DNA from: Burkholderiales bacterium
GTDB taxonomy: Bacteria > Pseudomonadota > Gammaproteobacteria > Burkholderiales > Burkholderiaceae_C
DNA length: 64,000 nt
Assembly (NCBI GenBank): GCA_016192425.1
Contig: JACPUE010000017.1
Coordinates: 1-64,000, forward strand
Direction of reading: 5' to 3'
The notes under the pieces are model-generated. The model ran no database searches. It had not been told where the DNA came from and saw only the letters and a program-made list of their open reading frames with translations. A program made the translations under genes and the position numbers. Positions within the stretch are counted from its first letter, which is position 1, and every line of letters starts with the position of its first letter. Positions 10,091 through 20,000 of the stretch are shown one piece after another.

Positions 10091-10669
10091 ATGATGCTGA
10101 TCGATCTTCTTACCCATCAACCGCAAGCCTTGGGCGCCGTCGTGCGCGCTACGCCCACCTGGGTCTGGGGCCTGCTGGCTGGCCTGGCTGCACTGGGCGC
10201 CTCCCAGTTGCGGAACCGCACCGTATCCCGCCAGCGGGTGCTGGCCATGCCGGTGGCCATGGCCGCGTTCTCGGCCTACGGCGTGGTTTCAGCCTTCGGC
10301 GCGGCAGGAATGGGCGCCTGGGCTGTCGGCAGTTGGGCTGCATCTGCAGCGCTCACCGCCTGGCTGCTGCTGGCCATTGATCCACACGCACCGCAAAACG
10401 CCCGCCTGGATGCCGCCACCGGGCATTTCCACCTGCCCGGCAGTTGGATGCCCCTGCTGTTGATCCTGGCTGTCTTCCTGACCAAGTACACCGTCGGCAT
10501 CGAATTGGCCATGCGCCCGCAAGCGGCATCCACACTGGATTTCGCACTCCCCGTGTGCCTGGCCTATGGGTGCTTTACCGGCGTGTTCGCAGCGCGAGCC
10601 ATACGCCTGCACATGCTCGCCCTGGGCTCGCCGACCGCCATCCCTGGGCCGGTACCCACCATGTCCTGA
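10091..10669 (+). CDS. Uncharacterised multi-pass membrane protein
   Basis: This 192-residue protein has about five hydrophobic segments (WGLLAGLAALGA, VLAMPVAMAAFSAYGVV, AAGMGAWAVGSWAASAAL, LLILAVFLTKYTVG, VCLAYGCFTGVFAAR). It has no signal peptidase site and no recognised catalytic motif. It resembles small membrane proteins of unknown function common in Burkholderiales, and I cannot name a function. It heads a forward cluster of small membrane proteins, a secreted hydrolase and a LytS/LytR pair. Confidence 0.7.
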   Translation: MMLIDLLTHQPQALGAVVRATPTWVWGLLAGLAALGASQLRNRTVSRQRVLAMPVAMAAFSAYGVVSAFGAAGMGAWAVGSWAASAALTAWLLLAIDPHAPQNARLDAATGHFHLPGSWMPLLLILAVFLTKYTVGIELAMRPQAASTLDFALPVCLAYGCFTGVFAARAIRLHMLALGSPTAIPGPVPTMS

Positions 10670-10717
10670 ACCATCGATTCCCTGACCCACGTCTCACACA
10701 CACCTCGGAGCACTGCC

Positions 10718-11029
10718 ATGTCCCACCACACGCCTTCTTCGCTGTCCCCCTGCACCGACCCACTGGAACGCCTGGCCCGCAAGCGCGCCAAGGCCAAGCT
10801 GGGCTGGTTTCTGCACGCAGTAGTTTTCCTGTCGGTCAACCTGCTGCTCTGGGTTCTGGCCTCTGCAGCGGGCAGGCACGGAGCCCTGTTTCCCACGCTG
10901 GGATGGGGCCTGGGCCTGGGCCTGCACGGGCTGGTGGTGCTGTCCCGCACCGCAGGCTGGTACGAGCGCCTTGTGCAGGCCGAGCGCACCCGCCTGCAGC
11001 ATCCAGGGTCAACCCCCTCGGCACACTGA
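10718..11029 (+). CDS. 2TM domain-containing small membrane protein
   Basis: The protein has 103 residues. An Arg/Lys-rich N-terminal helix (ARKRAKAKLGWFLHAVV) leads into two hydrophobic segments separated by a short loop containing FPTLGWGLGLGLHG. This matches the 2TM domain family, often found fused or next to LytTR-type systems. A paralogue with the same pattern lies at 12140-12436, just before the histidine kinase, so the two probably arose by duplication. The function is unknown; a role as a sensor accessory or membrane anchor for the kinase is an inference. Confidence 0.75.
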   Translation: MSHHTPSSLSPCTDPLERLARKRAKAKLGWFLHAVVFLSVNLLLWVLASAAGRHGALFPTLGWGLGLGLHGLVVLSRTAGWYERLVQAERTRLQHPGSTPSAH

Positions 11030-11036
11030 GGCAGCC

Positions 11037-12098
11037 ATGCGCACCCGCCCATTCCCCACTCTGGCAAAGCACGCCTGCAAGGCCCTGCTTGCAGCCTCGA
11101 TGGCCCTGGCCGCCTGCGCTGCCAGCGCAGGCACAGGCCTGACCACGCTGCCCGGCAGCCAGGGCGACGGCCCTGTCACCGTGTTCTATCCCACGGCGGC
11201 AGCCAACCAGGCGGTGCAGCGCGGCCCCTTCTCCCTTCTGCTGGCCCCCGAAGCCCCACCGCAGCGTGGCAATGGCCGTCTGGTGGTGCTCTCGCACGGG
11301 TCGGGTGGCGGCCCCTGGGTACACACCGACCTGGCAAGTGCCTTGGTCGCCGCAGGGTTCGTGGTGGCCATGCCGGAACACCGTGGTGACAACTACCGCG
11401 ACACTTCAGAGCCCGGCCCCGAAAGCTGGAAACGGCGCCCAGCAGAGGTTTCGCGCGCCATCGATGCGGTGGCTGCGTCACCGCAATTTGCACCCTTGCT
11501 GCTGCTCGACAAAGTGGGTGTTGCAGGCCAGTCAGCAGGCGGCCATACGGCCCTGAGCCTGGCGGGCGGTGCCTGGTCGCCAGCGCGCTTTCTTGCGCAT
11601 TGCGAAGCCCATCTGGCAGAGGACTTCAATGCCTGTGTGGGCACCTTCACCCGCCTGACGGGCGGCTGGCTCGACGGCTTGAAGAAGGCTGTTGCCATTG
11701 GTGTGCTGCGCCAGCGCTTTGGCGACACCGAGCCCGTGCTCGCCCACGATCCGCGCATCGCAGTGGCCGTGGCAGGTGTTCCCGCTGCGGCAGACTTCGA
11801 CCTGGAGTCGCTGCGCCAGCCACGCGTTCCGCTGGGCCTGGTCACGGCCGGACAGGACGTCTGGCTCACGCCCCGCTGGCATGGCCAAGCTGTGGCGGCT
11901 GCCTGCGCACCCTGCGAGCACATCGCCCACCAGCCCCAGGCCGGCCACAATGTGATGCTGTCACCCGCACCCCCCTTGGAGCTGCTGGGCGACACCGAGC
12001 GCCGCCTGCTGTCCGATCCAGCAGGTTTTGACCGAGGCACCCTGCCTGCACTGGACCAAGCCATCGTTGCGTTCTTGCAGCGCCACTTGCTGCCTTGA
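11037..12098 (+). CDS. Secreted alpha/beta hydrolase, dienelactone hydrolase-like
   Basis: The 353-residue protein begins with a basic stretch and a hydrophobic signal peptide ending CAASAG. It has SHGSGGGPW (oxyanion region), GQSAGGH (nucleophile Ser at about residue 164) and a late His in QAGHNVML (about residue 302). The body resembles periplasmic dienelactone hydrolase or platelet-activating-factor acetylhydrolase-like proteins. The ATG at 11037 is 7 nt after the 2TM gene stop; an in-frame ATG at 10971 would remove the signal peptide from the N-terminus and is rejected. The substrate is unknown. Confidence 0.8.
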   Translation: MRTRPFPTLAKHACKALLAASMALAACAASAGTGLTTLPGSQGDGPVTVFYPTAAANQAVQRGPFSLLLAPEAPPQRGNGRLVVLSHGSGGGPWVHTDLASALVAAGFVVAMPEHRGDNYRDTSEPGPESWKRRPAEVSRAIDAVAASPQFAPLLLLDKVGVAGQSAGGHTALSLAGGAWSPARFLAHCEAHLAEDFNACVGTFTRLTGGWLDGLKKAVAIGVLRQRFGDTEPVLAHDPRIAVAVAGVPAAADFDLESLRQPRVPLGLVTAGQDVWLTPRWHGQAVAAACAPCEHIAHQPQAGHNVMLSPAPPLELLGDTERRLLSDPAGFDRGTLPALDQAIVAFLQRHLLP

Positions 12099-12139
12099 CA
12101 CTCCTAGAATCGCTGGCAGCACTCTGCAATACCCCCACC

Positions 12140-12436
12140 ATGCCTCAGCCCCTGTCACCCGAAGAACTGGACGCGCTTGCCCGCAAGCGCGCAAACGCCA
12201 AGCTGGGCTGGTACCTGCATGCGCTGGTGTATGTGCTCGTCAATGCCTTGTTGTTTGCGCTGTCGCGCTATGCCTTTGGCACGCGGCCCTGGTCGGTGTA
12301 CCCGCTGCTGGGCTGGGGGCTGGGGCTGGTGCTGCATGGCGTTTCCGTGTTCCTGCTGGGCAGCGGCAGCGGGCTGCGCGAGCGCATGGTCCAGCGCGAG
12401 CGCGAAGCCTTGCAGCGGCGCCAGGAGCGCCCATGA
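12140..12436 (+). CDS. 2TM domain-containing small membrane protein (second copy)
   Basis: The 98-residue protein has the same architecture as the protein at 10718. It starts PEELDALARKRANAKLGWYL, continues with two membrane segments and the loop YPLLGWGLGLVLHG, and ends in a basic tail (REREALQRRQERP). Its TGA overlaps the kinase ATG (ATGA at 12433-12436), which implies translational coupling and a shared role with the LytS/LytR pair. Confidence 0.78.
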   Translation: MPQPLSPEELDALARKRANAKLGWYLHALVYVLVNALLFALSRYAFGTRPWSVYPLLGWGLGLVLHGVSVFLLGSGSGLRERMVQREREALQRRQERP

Positions 12437-13521
12437 CGCTGGTGCGCCCCCTGGACTGGATCGGCAAGCTGCGGCATCTGCTGCAGGTGCTGGCCTTCAC
12501 GCTGGCGGTGGCCACCCTCCAGTACGCCTTCATGCCCGAAAAGCCCTATGGCCCGCCGGTGGTGTATTCGGTGTTGATTGGCCTGATCACCTGGGCCGTC
12601 ATCGATCTCGGGCGCGAGCTCATCCCCTCGGCGGCTGAAACCGGCTGGCCCCATGGCTTTGCGGGCGTGGCGCTGGTGGCCACCGGCATCACCGCGGGGT
12701 ATGTGGCAGGCACCACGCTGGCCGACACCCTGTGCGCCCACTATTTCCATTTCTACCCGCCGGGAAGCGCCGCAACCGGCACAGACCAGCGCACCTCCAT
12801 CCTCATCACGGTGCTGGCGGGCCTGGCAGGCACCTTCTACTTCTACACCGTCAACAAATCCGCGTACCTGGAGCGCAAGATGGGCGAAGCGCGCATGCAT
12901 GCCAGCGAAGCGCGCCTGAAGCTGCTGGAAACCCAGCTGGAGCCGCACATGCTGTTCAACACGCTGGCCAACCTGCGCGTGCTGATCGCCACCGACCCCG
13001 AACGTGCGCAGCACATGCTGGATCGCATGATCGGCTACCTGCGCGCCACCTTGGCAGCTTCGCGCAGCACGCTGCACCCGCTGTCGCTGGAGTTCGAGCG
13101 GCTGCAGGACTACCTGGAGCTGATGGCCGTGCGCATGGGCCCGCGCCTGGCCTACACGCTGGATCTGCCGCCTGCGCTGCACGACGTGGCGGTGCCCCCC
13201 TTGCTGCTGCAGCCCCTGGTGGAAAACGCCATCCGCCACGGGCTAGAGCCCCAGGTGGAAGGCGGCCACATCACCGTGGCAGCCGCTACCGAGCTGCGCG
13301 ATGGAACACCCTGGCTGCTGCTGCAGGTGAGCGATACCGGCGCGGGCCTGCAGCCACCAACGGCCAGCCCCGCCGCGCCGGGGCGCCACTTTGGCCTGGC
13401 CCAGGTGCGGGAGCGGCTGGCAACCTTGCACGGCCCGGCAGGCACTCTCGAAATGAGAGCAATACAACCGCACGGGACCTGCGCCAGCATCGTTTTTCCT
13501 TTACAAGCCCCTGCCGCATGA
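12433..13521 (+). CDS. LytS-type sensor histidine kinase
   Basis: The 362-residue protein has about four membrane segments (residues ~10-145). A short coiled coil and the His_kinase domain follow, with QLEPHMLFNTLANLR (phospho-accepting His at about residue 172). The ATP-binding part has the N-box LVENAIRHGLEP and the G-box VSDTGAGL. This is the LytS/YehU/AlgZ class that pairs with LytTR response regulators. It lies between a 2TM gene (4-nt overlap) and its regulator (4-nt overlap), so the three are co-translated. No periplasmic sensor domain is visible and the signal is unknown. Confidence 0.9.
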   Translation: MTLVRPLDWIGKLRHLLQVLAFTLAVATLQYAFMPEKPYGPPVVYSVLIGLITWAVIDLGRELIPSAAETGWPHGFAGVALVATGITAGYVAGTTLADTLCAHYFHFYPPGSAATGTDQRTSILITVLAGLAGTFYFYTVNKSAYLERKMGEARMHASEARLKLLETQLEPHMLFNTLANLRVLIATDPERAQHMLDRMIGYLRATLAASRSTLHPLSLEFERLQDYLELMAVRMGPRLAYTLDLPPALHDVAVPPLLLQPLVENAIRHGLEPQVEGGHITVAAATELRDGTPWLLLQVSDTGAGLQPPTASPAAPGRHFGLAQVRERLATLHGPAGTLEMRAIQPHGTCASIVFPLQAPAA

Positions 13522-14378
13522 CCGCTGCCGCCCGCGCCCTGATCGCCGAAGACGAACCCCTGCTCGCTGCCGCCCTGGCACATGAGCTGCGCAAGGCCTG
13601 GCCCGCGCTGCAGGTGGCTGCCACCGTGGGCGACGGGCTCTCGGCCGTGCGCCAGGCCCTGGATCTGCGGCCCGACGTGCTTTTTTTCGATATCCGCATG
13701 CCAGGGCTGACCGGCATCGACGCAGCCGCCGAACTGGCCGATGCCTGGCCCCAGGACACACCCTTTCCGGCGCTGGTCTTCGTCACCGCCTATGACCAGT
13801 ACGCCGTGCAGGCTTTCGAGGCACAGGCCGTGGACTACCTGCTCAAGCCCGTGCAGGCCGCACGCCTGGCGCGCACGGTGCACAAGGTGCAAGCCCAGCT
13901 GGCCCAGCGCCGCGCGGCGCTGCCCACCCCCATGCCCAGCGCCGCGGCACTGCACACCGCCATGGACCAATTGCGTGCACTGCTGGCCATGCCGGGCCTG
14001 GGCGCCGAAGCCGCCGCGCCAGGCGCAAGCGCGGCGGCCCCTGGCGCTGCACCCCGGCTCCAGGTGATACAGGCCAGCAGCGGCACCCAGATCCACATGG
14101 TGCCGGTAGCCGATGTGGTGTATTTCGAAGCGGCCGACAAGTACGTGCGCGTGCTCACCGCCGAGCGTGAATACCTGATACGCACGCCGCTCAAGGAACT
14201 GATAGTGCAGTTGGACGCCCAGGAGTTCTGGCAGATCCACCGCAGCACGCTGGTGCGCGCCACCCGCATTGCCAGCGTGCTGCGGGACGAATCGGGCAAG
14301 CAGCATGTGCTGCTGACGGGCCGGCCGGAGCGCCTGCCCGTCAGCCGGCTTTATGCCCACCTGTTCAAGGGCATGTAG
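13518..14378 (+). CDS. LytTR-family response regulator
   Basis: The 286-residue protein has an N-terminal receiver domain with acidic residues (AEDEP), phospho-acceptor Asp58 (FFDIRMPG), the conserved Thr in FVTAYDQ and Lys in LLKPVQ. An Ala/Pro-rich linker (about residues 135-180) leads to a C-terminal LytTR DNA-binding domain with VVYFEAADKYVRVLT and QIHRSTLVR. This is the AlgR/LytR class. The ATG overlaps the kinase stop. Its end abuts the convergent MFS gene by one base, so no terminator space exists between them. Confidence 0.92.
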   Translation: MTAAARALIAEDEPLLAAALAHELRKAWPALQVAATVGDGLSAVRQALDLRPDVLFFDIRMPGLTGIDAAAELADAWPQDTPFPALVFVTAYDQYAVQAFEAQAVDYLLKPVQAARLARTVHKVQAQLAQRRAALPTPMPSAAALHTAMDQLRALLAMPGLGAEAAAPGASAAAPGAAPRLQVIQASSGTQIHMVPVADVVYFEAADKYVRVLTAEREYLIRTPLKELIVQLDAQEFWQIHRSTLVRATRIASVLRDESGKQHVLLTGRPERLPVSRLYAHLFKGM

Positions 14379-15584
14379 TCACCTGCGCCGGGCCAGCCCC
14401 ACCAAGGCCAGCGCACAAAACGCCGCACCGGCATAAAACGTGAACGAAGCGCCCCACCGATCCCACAGCCAACCGGCCAGGGCGCTGGCCACCAGCATGG
14501 CCACGCCGCTGACCAGATTGAAAAACCCGTAGGCAGTGCCCCGCAGATCGGCCGGGGCCGTGTCGGCCACCATGGTGGCCAGGAGCCCCTGCGTCATGCC
14601 CATGTGGATGCCCCACAGCGCCACACCGGCCAGAACCGTGGCCCAATGCGCATCCATGGCCAGCACCAGGTCGGCGGCAATCAACACCGCCAGCCCCCAC
14701 GCCAGCAGCGTGGTGTGGCGCATGCGGTCCGAGAGTTTTCCAAACGGGTAGGCAGACCCGGCATACACCAGGTTCATGGCCACCATGACCAAAGGCACCA
14801 GCGCCACGGCAATGCCGCCCTGCTGCGCGCGCAGCACCAGAAACGCCTCGCTGAAACGGCCCAGCGTGAACACCGCGCCCACACCCACGACCCACCAGTA
14901 ATCAGCCCCCAGCCGCCGCAGGTTGTCGCGCCGGATGGGGTTGCTGCGCTTCTCGGCGCGCTGGACATCGGGCTCGCGCACCCCCAGCAACAGCAGGGCC
15001 ACGGCCAGCAGCCCCGGCACGACGGCCACCCAGAACACCGCGCGGTAGTCATTGGCCCACAAGAGCATGAGCGCCACCCCCAGCAATGGGCCGACAAAGG
15101 CCCCCACCGTATCGAGCGACTGGCGCAGCCCGAATGCCGCACCGCGCAGCTGGGGCGGTACGATGTCGGCCACCAGCGCATCGCGCGGGGCGCCCCGCAC
15201 GCCTTTGCCCACACGGTCGAGCAGGCGCGCCGCCAGCACCACGCCTGTGGTGGGCGCCAGGGCGAACAAGGGCTTGGTCAGTGCCCCCAGGGCATAGCCA
15301 AACGCGGCCAGGGCCTTGCGCTTGCCCAGGTAGTCGCTGAGCACGCCGGAAAACACCTTGACGATCAGGGCCGTGGATTCGGCCAGCCCTTCGATCAGGC
15401 CCACCACCAGGGCACTGGCCCCCAGCGTGCCCACCATGAACAGCGGCAGCAGGCTGTGGATCATTTCGGAGGAAATGTCCATGAGCATGCTCACAAAACC
15501 CAGCACCCAGATCGATAGGGGGATGCGCTGGCGCGCTGCAGCATCGGGCGTGGCTGAATCGGGTGGGGGGCTCGTAGGCTGCAT
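14379..15584 (-). CDS. MFS transporter
   Basis: This protein of about 401 residues has twelve hydrophobic segments. The loop between the second and third includes SDYLGKRKALAAFGY, a form of the MFS motif GxxxDxxGRR. LLDRVGKGVRGAPRDALVAD is the segment seen in drug-resistance MFS proteins of the major facilitator group found in proteobacteria. Substrate specificity cannot be read from the sequence. The ATG at 15584 has GGAAG about 5 nt upstream and is chosen over a TTG at 15614. It lies 73 bp downstream of the RND outer membrane factor on the same strand, so it may be the last gene of the efflux operon. Confidence 0.88.
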   Translation of the reverse strand: MQPTSPPPDSATPDAAARQRIPLSIWVLGFVSMLMDISSEMIHSLLPLFMVGTLGASALVVGLIEGLAESTALIVKVFSGVLSDYLGKRKALAAFGYALGALTKPLFALAPTTGVVLAARLLDRVGKGVRGAPRDALVADIVPPQLRGAAFGLRQSLDTVGAFVGPLLGVALMLLWANDYRAVFWVAVVPGLLAVALLLLGVREPDVQRAEKRSNPIRRDNLRRLGADYWWVVGVGAVFTLGRFSEAFLVLRAQQGGIAVALVPLVMVAMNLVYAGSAYPFGKLSDRMRHTTLLAWGLAVLIAADLVLAMDAHWATVLAGVALWGIHMGMTQGLLATMVADTAPADLRGTAYGFFNLVSGVAMLVASALAGWLWDRWGASFTFYAGAAFCALALVGLARRR

Positions 15585-15657
15585 ATGGTCTTCCTGTGGT
15601 TCGGCGGAGCGCAAAGGCCCCCATTCACTGTGATTGTGACGCCCGCTGCAGGCCAGG

Positions 15658-17088
15658 TTACTCCCAACCCCCGGCCAGGTTCTTGAGCAAGGTGGCCACT
15701 GCCACCAGGCGCCGGTTGCGCAGATCGATCACCGTGCGCCGCGCCGACAGCACGGCGCTTTGCGCACTCAGCACATTGAGGTAGCCCACCGTGCCGGCCT
15801 GGTATTGGTGCAGGGTCACATCCAGCGCACGCTGCGCAGCAGCCACCGCCTCGGTCTGCCATTGGTCCTCGCGCTCCAGCGCGGCGGCGGCGGCCAGTCC
15901 GTCTTCGACTTCCTGCAAGGCGGTGAGCACGGTCTGGCGGTAGGCGGCCTCGGCCTGGGCCTGGGCGGCGCGGGCCGATTCGACAGCGGCACTGCGGGCA
16001 CCGCCATCGAGCAGCGACGCCGCCAGCGCCGGGCCCAGGGACCAGACGCGGTGCGGCGCACTGAGCAGGTCGGCCCACTGCGCGCTGCGATAGCCCGCCG
16101 ATGCCGACAATGTGAGCGCCGGGAAAAAAGCCGCGCGCGCTGCGCCGATTTGTGCATTGGCGGCCTGCACGCGCAACTGCGCTGCGGCAATGTCGGGGCG
16201 GCGCTCCAGCAGTTGTGCAGGCACCTGGGCTGGCAGTGCGGGCGGCCCAGGCAGCTCGGCGCCGGCGTCCAGGCGCAAGGCCGCGGGGGCCTGCCCTGTG
16301 AGTGCGGCCAGTGCGTGCTCCAGTTGGGCGCGGCTGGTCTGCGCCTCCTGGCGCTGCACCTGGGTGCTTTTGTACTGCGCCTCGGCCTGCGCCACGTCGG
16401 CAGCCGACACCACCCCCGCACGGTGGCGGTTGCGCGTGAGTTCCCAACTGCGCGCATAGGCTTGCAGGCTCTCGGCATACAAGCGGTCCTGGGCTTGTGC
16501 TGCACGCAGCGCGAAATAGGTTTGCGCCACACCGGCCTGGACCGACAGGCGCAATGCCGCCAGGTCTGCCGCTGTGGCCTGGGCGTTGGCACGCGCCGCG
16601 TCTTCGGTGGCCGACAGGCGCCCCCACAGGTCGAGTTCCCAGCTCGCATTGAGCGCCAGCGCATGGCTTGAAGTGGCGGCCGCGCCGCCAGACCCGCTGC
16701 TGCCTGCGCCCGTGCGTGTGCTGCTGGCACTGGCGCCCAGGCTGGGCAGGCGCGCTGCGCCAGCGGCATCCAGCGTGGCGCGGGCGGCATGCAGCCGGGC
16801 CAGCGCCTGCGCGATGTTCTGGTTGTCCTGTGCGGCGCGTTCCTGCAAGGCGTCAAGCACCGGGTCGGCGAACAAGGTCCACCAGGCGCCCGGCACCTGG
16901 ATCTGGGGCGTGGCGGTGTGCCACACGGCGCTGCCGGGCGCGGCTTCCTTGTAGGCAGCGGGCAGGCCCAGCGCGGGTGCAGCGGGCGGCGGCGGACTGG
17001 CACAGGCGCCCAGCAGAACCAGGGGCAGCAGCCAGACGTTGCGGCACAGGGCGGCCGGATGGAATCGGGCAGGCAGGGGGGGCATCAT
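15658..17088 (-). CDS. RND efflux outer membrane factor, NodT/OprM-type lipoprotein
   Basis: The 476-residue protein has a lipoprotein signal peptide with lipobox LLGAC (about residue 25). Two homologous OMF repeats follow, rich in Ala-containing coiled coils. Typical features are SWELDLWGRL, the duplicated helices around RAGVVSAADVAQAEAQ and AGTVGYLNVLSAQ, and LERRPDIAAAQ. It forms the trimeric outer membrane channel of the tripartite pump encoded upstream. ATG at 17088 overlaps the permease stop (ATGA), so it is translationally coupled to the permease. Confidence 0.92.
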   Translation of the reverse strand: MMPPLPARFHPAALCRNVWLLPLVLLGACASPPPPAAPALGLPAAYKEAAPGSAVWHTATPQIQVPGAWWTLFADPVLDALQERAAQDNQNIAQALARLHAARATLDAAGAARLPSLGASASSTRTGAGSSGSGGAAATSSHALALNASWELDLWGRLSATEDAARANAQATAADLAALRLSVQAGVAQTYFALRAAQAQDRLYAESLQAYARSWELTRNRHRAGVVSAADVAQAEAQYKSTQVQRQEAQTSRAQLEHALAALTGQAPAALRLDAGAELPGPPALPAQVPAQLLERRPDIAAAQLRVQAANAQIGAARAAFFPALTLSASAGYRSAQWADLLSAPHRVWSLGPALAASLLDGGARSAAVESARAAQAQAEAAYRQTVLTALQEVEDGLAAAAALEREDQWQTEAVAAAQRALDVTLHQYQAGTVGYLNVLSAQSAVLSARRTVIDLRNRRLVAVATLLKNLAGGWE

Positions 17089-20000
17089 TGGTTTCCTTGC
17101 AGCGCCACGGAGCGTGCGGTGCGCCAGCGGGCCTGGAGGTGCTGCAGCCCGGTGTGCAGGCGGTCGAGCACCACATACACCACGGGGGTGGTGTAGAGGG
17201 TGAGCCATTGGCTCACCAGCAGGCCGCCCACGATGGCAATGCCCAGGGGTTGGCGCATTTCGGCCCCGTCACCGCGTCCCAGCGCCAGGGGCAAGGCGCC
17301 AAACAGCGCAGCCACGGTGGTCATGAGGATGGGGCGCAAGCGCAAATGGCAGGCACGGTAGATGGCCTGGGCGGCGCTGGCACGCCCCTCGCGCTGGCGC
17401 GCCAGGGCAAAGTCGATCATGAGGATGGCGTTCTTCTTGACGATGCCGATCAACAGGATCACGCCGATGAGCGCGATGAGCGAGAACTCCGTCTTGAACA
17501 GCATGAGCGCCAGCAGCGCGCCCACGCCCGCCGAGGGCAGCGTGGAAAGGATGGTCAGCGGGTGCAGCAGGTTTTCGTACAGCATGCCCAGCACGATGTA
17601 GATGGTGACGATGGCCGCCAGGATGAGCAGCGGCTGCCCGGCCAGCGCATCGCGGAAGGCGCCCGCCGTGCCGCTGAAGCTGCCGCGCACCGACACCGGC
17701 ACGCCCAGCGTGGCCACGGCGGCGTTGACTGCCGTGGTGGCCTGCGACAGCGACACCCCCGGCGCCAGGCTGAAGCTGATGCTGCTGGCCGGGGTGCCGC
17801 GCTCGTGCGCGACCGACAGCGGCGTGGTGGTCGATTCGAGGCGCGCAAACGCCAGCAGCGGCACCTGCTGCCCTTGCGCATTGACGAAGAAGAACCCGCG
17901 CAGCGTCTCGGGGTTCTGCAGAAAGGCGGGCGCGGCTTCCATGACCACGCGGTACTGGTTGAGCGGGTTGTAGATCACACCGACCTGGCGCTGGCCGAAG
18001 GCGTCGTTCAGCGTGGCGTCGATCTGCGCCATGGCCAGGCCCAGGCGCGCGGCGGCGTCGCGGTCGATCACCAGCGAGGTCTGCAGGCCATAGTCCTGCA
18101 CATCGCTGTTGACGTCCTCCAGTTCGGGCAACTGGCTCATGACCTGGCGGATGCGCGGCTCCCAGGTGCGCAGGTCGCCGATGTCGTCGGCCTGCAGGGT
18201 GTAGTCGTAAGAGGCACTGCTCTGCCGCCCGCCGATGCGCACGTCGCGCTGGGGCACCATGAACAGGCGCGCACCGGGCTCGTTGCGCAGCTTTTCACGC
18301 AGCCGCGCAATCACCTGGTCGGACGACTCCTGCCCCGGCCCGCGCTTGAGGGTCATGTACATCTGCGCCGCATTGCGCTGCCACCCGCCGGTAAAGCCGG
18401 TCACGTGTTCCACCGCCGGGTCCGCCTGCACGATGGCCAGGAATCGCTTGAGCCTTTGCTCCATGGCCTGGAACGAAGTGGCCTGGTCGGCGCGGATGTA
18501 GCCAGAGATGCGGCCCGTGTCCTGCTCGGGCATGAAGCCCTTGTCGATGGCTGCGTACAGGGTCGCGTTGAGCCCCACCACCCCTGCCAGCACCAGCAGC
18601 ACCAGTGGCTGGTGGCGCAGGCTCCAGCCCAGGCTGCGCCGGTAGGCGCGCAGGCCCCAGGCACGCCAGCGGCCTGCCCGGCGCGCCATGCGCGCCCGCC
18701 AGCGCCCATCTGCAGCACCGGCAGATGCGGGCAGCACAGGCCGCAGCAGCGCCGCGCACATCATGGGGGTGGTGGTGAGCGAGACCGCCATGGACACCAG
18801 GATGGCCGAGGACATGACGATGGCAAACTCGCGGAAGAACCGCCCCACGATGCCGCCCATGAACAGGATGGGCACGAACACGGCAATGAGCGACAGGCTC
18901 ATCGAGACCACGGTGAAGCCGATCTCGCGCGCACCGTCGAGCGCGGCCTGCAGCGCCGACTTGCCGCGCTCCATGTGGCGCATGGTGTTTTCGAGCACGA
19001 CGATGGCGTCGTCCACCACAAAGCCGGTGGCCACCGTCAGGGCCATGAGCGAGAGGTTGTCCAGCGTGTACCCCGCCAGGTACATCACGCCGAAGGTGCC
19101 TGCCAGCGACACCGGCACGGCCACGCTGGGGATCAGCGCAGCCCGGCCATTGCGCAGAAACAGGAACACCACCAGAACCACCAGCCCCACGGCGATAGCA
19201 AGCGCGCGTTCCACCTCGCGCACCGAGGCGCGCAGCGTGGGCGTGCGGTCGGAGACGATCTCGACGTCGATGGCCGACGGGATGGAAGCCTTGAGCTGCG
19301 GCAGCAGCGCACGCACGCGGTCCACGGCCTCCAGAATGTTGGCGCCCGGCTGCTTGTACACCTGCAGCAGGATGGCGGGCTTGCCGTTGGCCACGCCGTA
19401 GTTGCGCACGTCCTGCACCGAATCGACCACTTCGGCCACGTCCTGCAGGCGCACGGCCTGGCCGTTCTTCCAGCGCAGCACCAGGGGGGCGTAGTCGGCC
19501 GCCATGCGGGCCTGGTCGTTGGTGCCCACCTGCCAGTAGTGTTCTTCGCGCTCGACCGCCCCCAGAGGGCGGTTGGCGTTGGTGGTGGTGATGGCCGTGC
19601 GCACCTGCTCCAGCGAAATGCCGTTGGCCGCCAGGCGCACCGGATCGAGCTCCACACGCACGGCCGGCAAGGCCCCGCCGCTCACCGTGGCCTGGCCCAC
19701 GCCCTCCACCTGGGACAGCTTTTGCGCCAGTACGGTGGAGGCGGCGTCGTACATCTGCCCCCGGGTGAGCCGGTCCGAGGTGAGCGCCAGGATCATGATG
19801 GGCGAATCGGCCGGGTTGACCTTGCGGTACGTCGGGTTGCTGGGCATGCCGGTGGGCAGCAGCGTGCGCGCAGCGTTGATGGCCGCCTGCACGTCGCGGG
19901 CAGCACTGTCCACGCTGCGGCCCAGGTCGAACTGCAAGGTGATGCGCGTGCTGCCCAGAATGGAGGACGAGGTGATTTCATTGACGCCCGCAATGGCGCC

